Assembly (NCBI GenBank): GCA_964588795.1
Contig: CAZPQN010000018.1
Location: forward strand, 1-47,281
From: CAZPQN01 sp964588795
Lineage (GTDB): Bacteria; Fidelibacterota; UBA2242
Length of the DNA: 47,281 nucleotides
Direction: 5' to 3'
The position numbers and the translations under genes were made by a program. The notes beneath the pieces were generated by a model, which was not told the DNA's origin, did not search any database, and was given only the letters and a program-made list of their open reading frames with translations. Of this stretch, positions 43,558 through 47,281 are shown in pieces (the stretch's first letter is position 1; each line of letters begins with the position of its first letter).

Positions 43558-45324
43558 CTACTGATCCTGCAAGTGCTTTACTTCCTGTTTGCCTTTCTCC
43601 TCATCCACGAAATAAAGGAAAATTGCCCCCAGTAAAAACAAGATGGACACAGACCCGATTCCCGCCCGGGAAGCGGTATCGGAAGTATAACCGGCGTGGC
43701 GGACAAGCAGTCCGACGCTCCCGATTAACAGCGGCCCGAAAATCACCGAAAACTTACCCAGCATGTTATAGAATCCGTAAAACTCGGCACTCTGACCACG
43801 CGGGATCAGGCGCGAAAAATACGAGCGACTCAAAGCCTGAATACCGCCCTGTACCAGGGCGATCACGACCGCTAACAAATAAAACTCAAACACTTCGTCC
43901 ATTACGACGCTGTAAGCGGTCACACCGAGATACACCGCGATGGTGATAAACAGCGCCTTTTTCGCATTCCATTTCTCGGCCAATTTGCCAAAAATCAGTG
44001 CGGCCGGGAATCCAATAAACTGCACCATCAATAACGCGATGATCAACGAACTCGAGGGAAAGCCGATCGACATGCCGTAGTCGACCGCCATTTTAATGAT
44101 CGTATCCACGCCGTCAATGTACATCCAGTACGCCAGCAGAAAAATGAAAATGACCTTCAGATGACGAATTTTCCGGAACGTGGCGGTGAGTTGCCCAAAT
44201 CCGAGCCGCACATAACTCGTCCGATTCTGATCGGGTCCATTTTTCCGACGCTCCTGGATGTAGCGGATCAGGGGAATTGTGAACAACGCCCACCAAAATC
44301 CAACCGATAAAAAACTAAGGCGGATGGGTAGAAATTCGCGGGCTGGGGGCAGAAAATCGGTCTTCACCCTGGCCCGTAAATAATGCTGACCCAATCCGGT
44401 GACTCCCAGCAGTTGTCCGTCCCGAAAATTGGCATAGGTGATCGGATTTTTGATCGTTAGATGAATCGAATCGGTAGGCGACAAATTGCGGGTCAAAGCT
44501 CCAACCGTAAGCATGCTTTCTTCCACATCTAAACTTAAAATCGTCCCGCGTTTATATTTGCCAAACGTTACCGTGGAATCCAGCAGAGCGGGAGCGAATC
44601 CCTCTGGAAAATGTACCTGCAACCCGACCTGATTTTCACCGACGGTTTCCGTGATCTCGAGCGGCAAGGTTATTTCACTCGTCACGATCGCTTGACCGGC
44701 CGTTGCATTTTGAGGCAGGCTGAAATCATGTCCGGGCGCAATGATCACCACCGCTGTGCCAGAGCGGAGTTCATTCATTACGGGGCTCTGGACTTCGACC
44801 GGAAAACCAAACAGAGTGGGTTTAAGATACCAGAGTACATTCACTAAAAACAACAAACCTCCCCCGAGATAGCCGAGCGCATAGCCTTTGGCTGAAACGT
44901 AATCAATTTTTTTCTCAGTGGTGACTTCCGGCAACAAACCGTCATAAAAAGTATTGGCTCCCGAAAAACCTACTGTTCCCATCACATAGAGAAAAGCCGC
45001 CAGCAGCCAGTTGCCATATTCGACCACAAACAGGCAAGTCGTCATTAGGGCCCCTAAGTAAGCGAAGAAAATCAGGAAGCGCTTTTTTGACGAACTCTGG
45101 TCGGCGATGGCTCCCAGGATAGGCGAGATCAAGGCCACCATCAATGAAGCCAGCGAATTGGCGTAGCCTAACATGGCGGTGCTGGTATTCACATCCGAAC
45201 CGGCACTCCAGTAGCTTTTGAAAAAGACCGGGAAGAAACCCGCCATCACAGTAGTGGCAAAAGCCGAGTTGGCCCAATCGTACATGACCCAGCCAAAGAC
45301 TTGTTTATCCTTAATCAATGCCAT
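43558..45324 (-). CDS. UMF1/ATG22-like MFS transporter with extra soluble domain
   Basis: 588 residues, ~150 more than usual. The N-half begins WVMYDWANSAFATTVMAGFFPVFF, the family signature, and has six helices to about 175. The usual short loop before the second half (RLSFLSVGFWWALFTIPL, from 334) is expanded by residues ~180-330 into a beta-rich, largely hydrophilic domain (for example AVVIIAPGHDFSLP, GENQVGLQVHFPEG, DSIHLTIKNPI). That domain would face the periplasm or cytoplasm depending on the helix count. Six further helices follow. Ligand unknown; relatives move nutrients. GGGGGTGA precedes the ATG. Confidence 0.88.
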   Translation of the reverse strand: MALIKDKQVFGWVMYDWANSAFATTVMAGFFPVFFKSYWSAGSDVNTSTAMLGYANSLASLMVALISPILGAIADQSSSKKRFLIFFAYLGALMTTCLFVVEYGNWLLAAFLYVMGTVGFSGANTFYDGLLPEVTTEKKIDYVSAKGYALGYLGGGLLFLVNVLWYLKPTLFGFPVEVQSPVMNELRSGTAVVIIAPGHDFSLPQNATAGQAIVTSEITLPLEITETVGENQVGLQVHFPEGFAPALLDSTVTFGKYKRGTILSLDVEESMLTVGALTRNLSPTDSIHLTIKNPITYANFRDGQLLGVTGLGQHYLRARVKTDFLPPAREFLPIRLSFLSVGFWWALFTIPLIRYIQERRKNGPDQNRTSYVRLGFGQLTATFRKIRHLKVIFIFLLAYWMYIDGVDTIIKMAVDYGMSIGFPSSSLIIALLMVQFIGFPAALIFGKLAEKWNAKKALFITIAVYLGVTAYSVVMDEVFEFYLLAVVIALVQGGIQALSRSYFSRLIPRGQSAEFYGFYNMLGKFSVIFGPLLIGSVGLLVRHAGYTSDTASRAGIGSVSILFLLGAIFLYFVDEEKGKQEVKHLQDQ

Positions 45325-45365
45325 GACTCACCCCCTGTTATGGTCATCCAAGGACGACAGGATTA

Positions 45366-46601
45366 TCAGAAGAGGTAACCAATATCAATGTACAACTGCG
45401 ACTTGGCTTCCTTTGAAAAACCCATTTCGGCGTACACGATGAAATTCTCGTTCCAGCCGATATGCAGGCCCAGACCTTTGCCAGTATGCAGATTTTGCAG
45501 ACCGCCCTCCTCATCCTCGGCATGCCAGACTCGTCCGAGATCGAAAAAGCCGTTGGCGGTCAGATAAAAATCGTTTTTACCAATCTTAAATTCATAAAAC
45601 CGGTAACGCAGTTCGGTATTCAGCAGGAATTTGGCGTTTCCAATGTACCGGTTTTTAAATTGTCCGCGAATTGAGCGGTAACCTCCAATACCTTCGTCCG
45701 CCCGGAAGGAGCTCCCGATCGGGTAGTACATAACGAACGGAGCTTTCCCGAAAATGTTTTCCACCAAGATGCGATTGGCGAACACTAACTTTTTATAAAT
45801 TTGAAAATAACGGCGGTCGGTAAATGTCAAGCGCAGAAAAGAATGGTCACTGCCCAAAAGCCCGGTGTACCATTCGGCCAGTAAATCGGTCCAGACTCCG
45901 GTGTTAGGCGCCGGTTCGTTGTCCCGCGAATCATAGACCAATCCGAATTTGAGAAAATTATTGAAGCCTTTTTCCGTATCGCGGGCGACGAGCAGACCGC
46001 TGTCGACGTCAGCCGCATACTTGGTTGGTATCCCGGAATTGTGGTTCGCCGCATTCGTGACATGAATTGCGCCAAAACCGGCGAGCGCGGAGATTAACGG
46101 GCGTCCGTCCTGCCGATACTGCAGGGCTTTCTGAAAGTTGCTGATCAGGATAATTTGGCGGTTTTTTAGTGTGTAATAATTTTTCCCATGGGTGGTGTCG
46201 ATTGAATTACCGTCGTCATCGGTTTCAATGTATTCCGGTACGAACTTGGAGTCATTGCCCAGTCCGTAATAGGGGAAAAAATTCTCGTTTTTATAACGCA
46301 GGCGGACGTTAAATCGCAGTCCATGTCCTAACAGATAGGGTGCGTCGAAAAAGAGCGTGTGATCCTGCTTGCCACCGGTCGTAAAGAACAAGATGGGATT
46401 GACCTTGAAGTAATACGGTTTGTAACCGCCTTTACTGTAATTAAAGATGTCCAGCAGGACTCCGTAACCGAAACCGTCATCCGCATTGTAATTCAGCGCC
46501 GGGACGCCACCCCATCCCCAACCAGTTCGTTCTTTAGTTTGCGAAAAGAGCAGGCCGCTAGTTAAAACTATACTTAACAGTATTATACTTTTCTTGCGCA
46601 T
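45366..46601 (-). CDS. Omp85/surface-antigen type outer-membrane barrel
   Basis: 411 residues. Signal peptide (IILLSIVLTSGLLFSQ). WGGVPALNYNADDGFGYGVLLDIFN is the typical start of a barrel-only bacterial surface antigen (D15) domain; later GIGGYRSIRGQFKNRYIGNAKFLLNTELRYRF is the Omp85 core and the end YIDIGYLF has a C-terminal aromatic. No POTRA domains precede the barrel, so it is a POTRA-less member, not BamA or TamA itself. GAGG lies 6 bases before the ATG. Confidence 0.88.
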   Translation of the reverse strand: MRKKSIILLSIVLTSGLLFSQTKERTGWGWGGVPALNYNADDGFGYGVLLDIFNYSKGGYKPYYFKVNPILFFTTGGKQDHTLFFDAPYLLGHGLRFNVRLRYKNENFFPYYGLGNDSKFVPEYIETDDDGNSIDTTHGKNYYTLKNRQIILISNFQKALQYRQDGRPLISALAGFGAIHVTNAANHNSGIPTKYAADVDSGLLVARDTEKGFNNFLKFGLVYDSRDNEPAPNTGVWTDLLAEWYTGLLGSDHSFLRLTFTDRRYFQIYKKLVFANRILVENIFGKAPFVMYYPIGSSFRADEGIGGYRSIRGQFKNRYIGNAKFLLNTELRYRFYEFKIGKNDFYLTANGFFDLGRVWHAEDEEGGLQNLHTGKGLGLHIGWNENFIVYAEMGFSKEAKSQLYIDIGYLF

Positions 46602-46620
46602 AAAGGCCTCAAAAGTGAAT

Positions 46621-46646
46621 GGGGCTGGTGCGAAAAGCCCAGCCCC
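46621..46646 (-). terminator. Possible terminator of the FadL-type gene
   Basis: GGGGCTGG (46621-46628) pairs with CCAGCCCC (46639-46646) across a 10-base loop, just after the stop of the minus-strand gene at 46678. The following T-run is short and interrupted (ATTCACTTTTG), so termination efficiency is uncertain. Confidence 0.55.
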
Positions 46647-46677
46647 ATATATTAAGCGTCACTGACTATCCGGTAAA

Positions 46678-47281
46678 TTACAGTTTTACCTGCAGACCAA
46701 AGGCAAAGCCAAAGGTCGACTGGTTGTACTTCTCATTAACAGAGACAGGGACCTTGTCCGGTATGAATTTTTTCGAAGCTTCCTTGTAGAAGGTATTCAA
46801 CACGCCAAAATTGACGTCGATTCCCGGCTTGACCGTGTAAATCAAGCCCGCGCCCAGCGTGTTGGTATCCAGGTTGAAATCCATATCGCTCTGAGCGGCT
46901 TCCTTGGCGCCCTGCTTTGAATAGAGGTAACCACCGCTGACTTTCAAACTCTTGGTCAGGGCATATTCCACCCCGACGCCGGCTTCGAAACCATTGTCGA
47001 AATTAACCTCGGCACTGTCCCAGTCGGCGCTGCCATTGTCGTAATAATTGATATCCGACATCACCCGCAGTTTGCCCATCGTGTAGCCGATACCCACGGC
47101 TAATTGTGAAGGCATGTCGGAACCGATCTTAACCCCATCTTTGAAAGCATCCACCCCAGCATCTTTATTTGGTTCGGTCTCGTTTTCCATTTCCATTTTG
47201 GCAATGGTTTCATAGCGCAAACCGATATTGAGTCCCTTCATGGGAGTCAGGCTTACTCCGATGATACCGGCAATCCCGGAA
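46678..47281 (-). CDS. OmpP1/FadL-type outer-membrane protein (5' end outside window)
   Basis: About 201 residues are visible; the frame stays open to the window edge (SGIAGIIGVSLTPMKGLN...), so the start is missing. LTPMKGLNIGLRYETI, MPSQLAVGIGYTMGKLRVMSDINYY, GFEAGVGVEYALTKSLKVSGGYLYSK and the LGAGLIYTVKPGIDVNFG strands match the C-terminal half of FadL-family hydrocarbon/fatty-acid porins. It ends QVKL, not with an aromatic residue. Confidence 0.85.
   Translation of the reverse strand, partial: SGIAGIIGVSLTPMKGLNIGLRYETIAKMEMENETEPNKDAGVDAFKDGVKIGSDMPSQLAVGIGYTMGKLRVMSDINYYDNGSADWDSAEVNFDNGFEAGVGVEYALTKSLKVSGGYLYSKQGAKEAAQSDMDFNLDTNTLGAGLIYTVKPGIDVNFGVLNTFYKEASKKFIPDKVPVSVNEKYNQSTFGFAFGLQVKL

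Noticed and set aside
45366..46601. BamA or TamA
   Set aside because: The protein has a signal peptide directly before the barrel and no POTRA domains, so it is a barrel-only relative.

Overview
The window comes from a Gram-negative bacterium with a moderate, roughly balanced GC content, most likely an uncultured lineage of the Fibrobacteres-Chlorobi-Bacteroidetes group or a neighbour (KSB1, Calditrichota, Marinimicrobia or Zixibacteria type). The clues are TonB-dependent receptors with an N-terminal carboxypeptidase-regulatory-like domain, a PorV/PorQ-type barrel, exported proteins ending in fibronectin-III plus FlgD-Ig-like tails with a basic last residue (type IX secretion cargo style), a DUF5916 protein, and FadL and Omp85 type barrels. 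The phylum is an inference from gene content only; no rRNA is present.

Layout. (1) 1-14422, minus strand: one long apparent operon, read from 14422 downward: TonB receptor 1, exported partner A, exported partner B, small lipoprotein, PorV/PorQ-like barrel, TonB receptor 2, exported partner C (cut by the window edge). Each receptor is followed 14-16 bp later by a member of the same exported family, so the cassette looks duplicated. (2) 14871-17164, plus strand, divergent from that operon: a tandem-ACT sensor protein, a cytosolic PAS histidine kinase and a NarL-type response regulator in one tight unit. (3) 17228-22875: a YCII-like exported protein, then an SOS mutagenesis cassette: LexA-like repressor with a tandem 11-bp operator next to its promoter, an ImuB-type catalytically dead Y-family polymerase with a clamp-binding QLDLF motif, and a DnaE2/ImuC polymerase. 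No ImuA is seen. (4) 23004-25226: an AT-rich island with a broken C39-like peptidase gene and a BsuPI-like lipoprotein, bounded by copies of a dispersed ACACAGAG-type repeat. (5) 25283-28102: tRNA-Ser and a DUF5916 outer-membrane protein. (6) 28289-35179: SRAP (HMCES/YedK) DNA-crosslink protein, the complete [NiFe]-hydrogenase maturation set hypF-C-D-E-A-B, and a lone CheY-like receiver; no hydrogenase subunit lies in the window. (7) 35183-38547: two TPR/membrane proteins with an exported YidD-like protein, then two small exported proteins of unknown function. (8) 38636-43039: thioredoxin with a CQPC active site, a NatAB-type ABC exporter, tyrS and smpB, and tRNA-Leu(CAG). (9) 43063-47281: an anchored HMA-fold protein without cysteines, an UMF1-type MFS transporter with a large extra domain, an Omp85-type barrel and a partial FadL-type barrel.

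The best candidate for something undescribed is the first region: a double TonB receptor/exported partner cassette with its own PorV-like barrel and lipoprotein, facing an ACT/PAS/NarL signalling unit that may control it. It resembles SusCD logistics but has no SusD. The second is the compact lexA-imuB-dnaE2 cassette, with its own operator and repeats built into the imuB ends.
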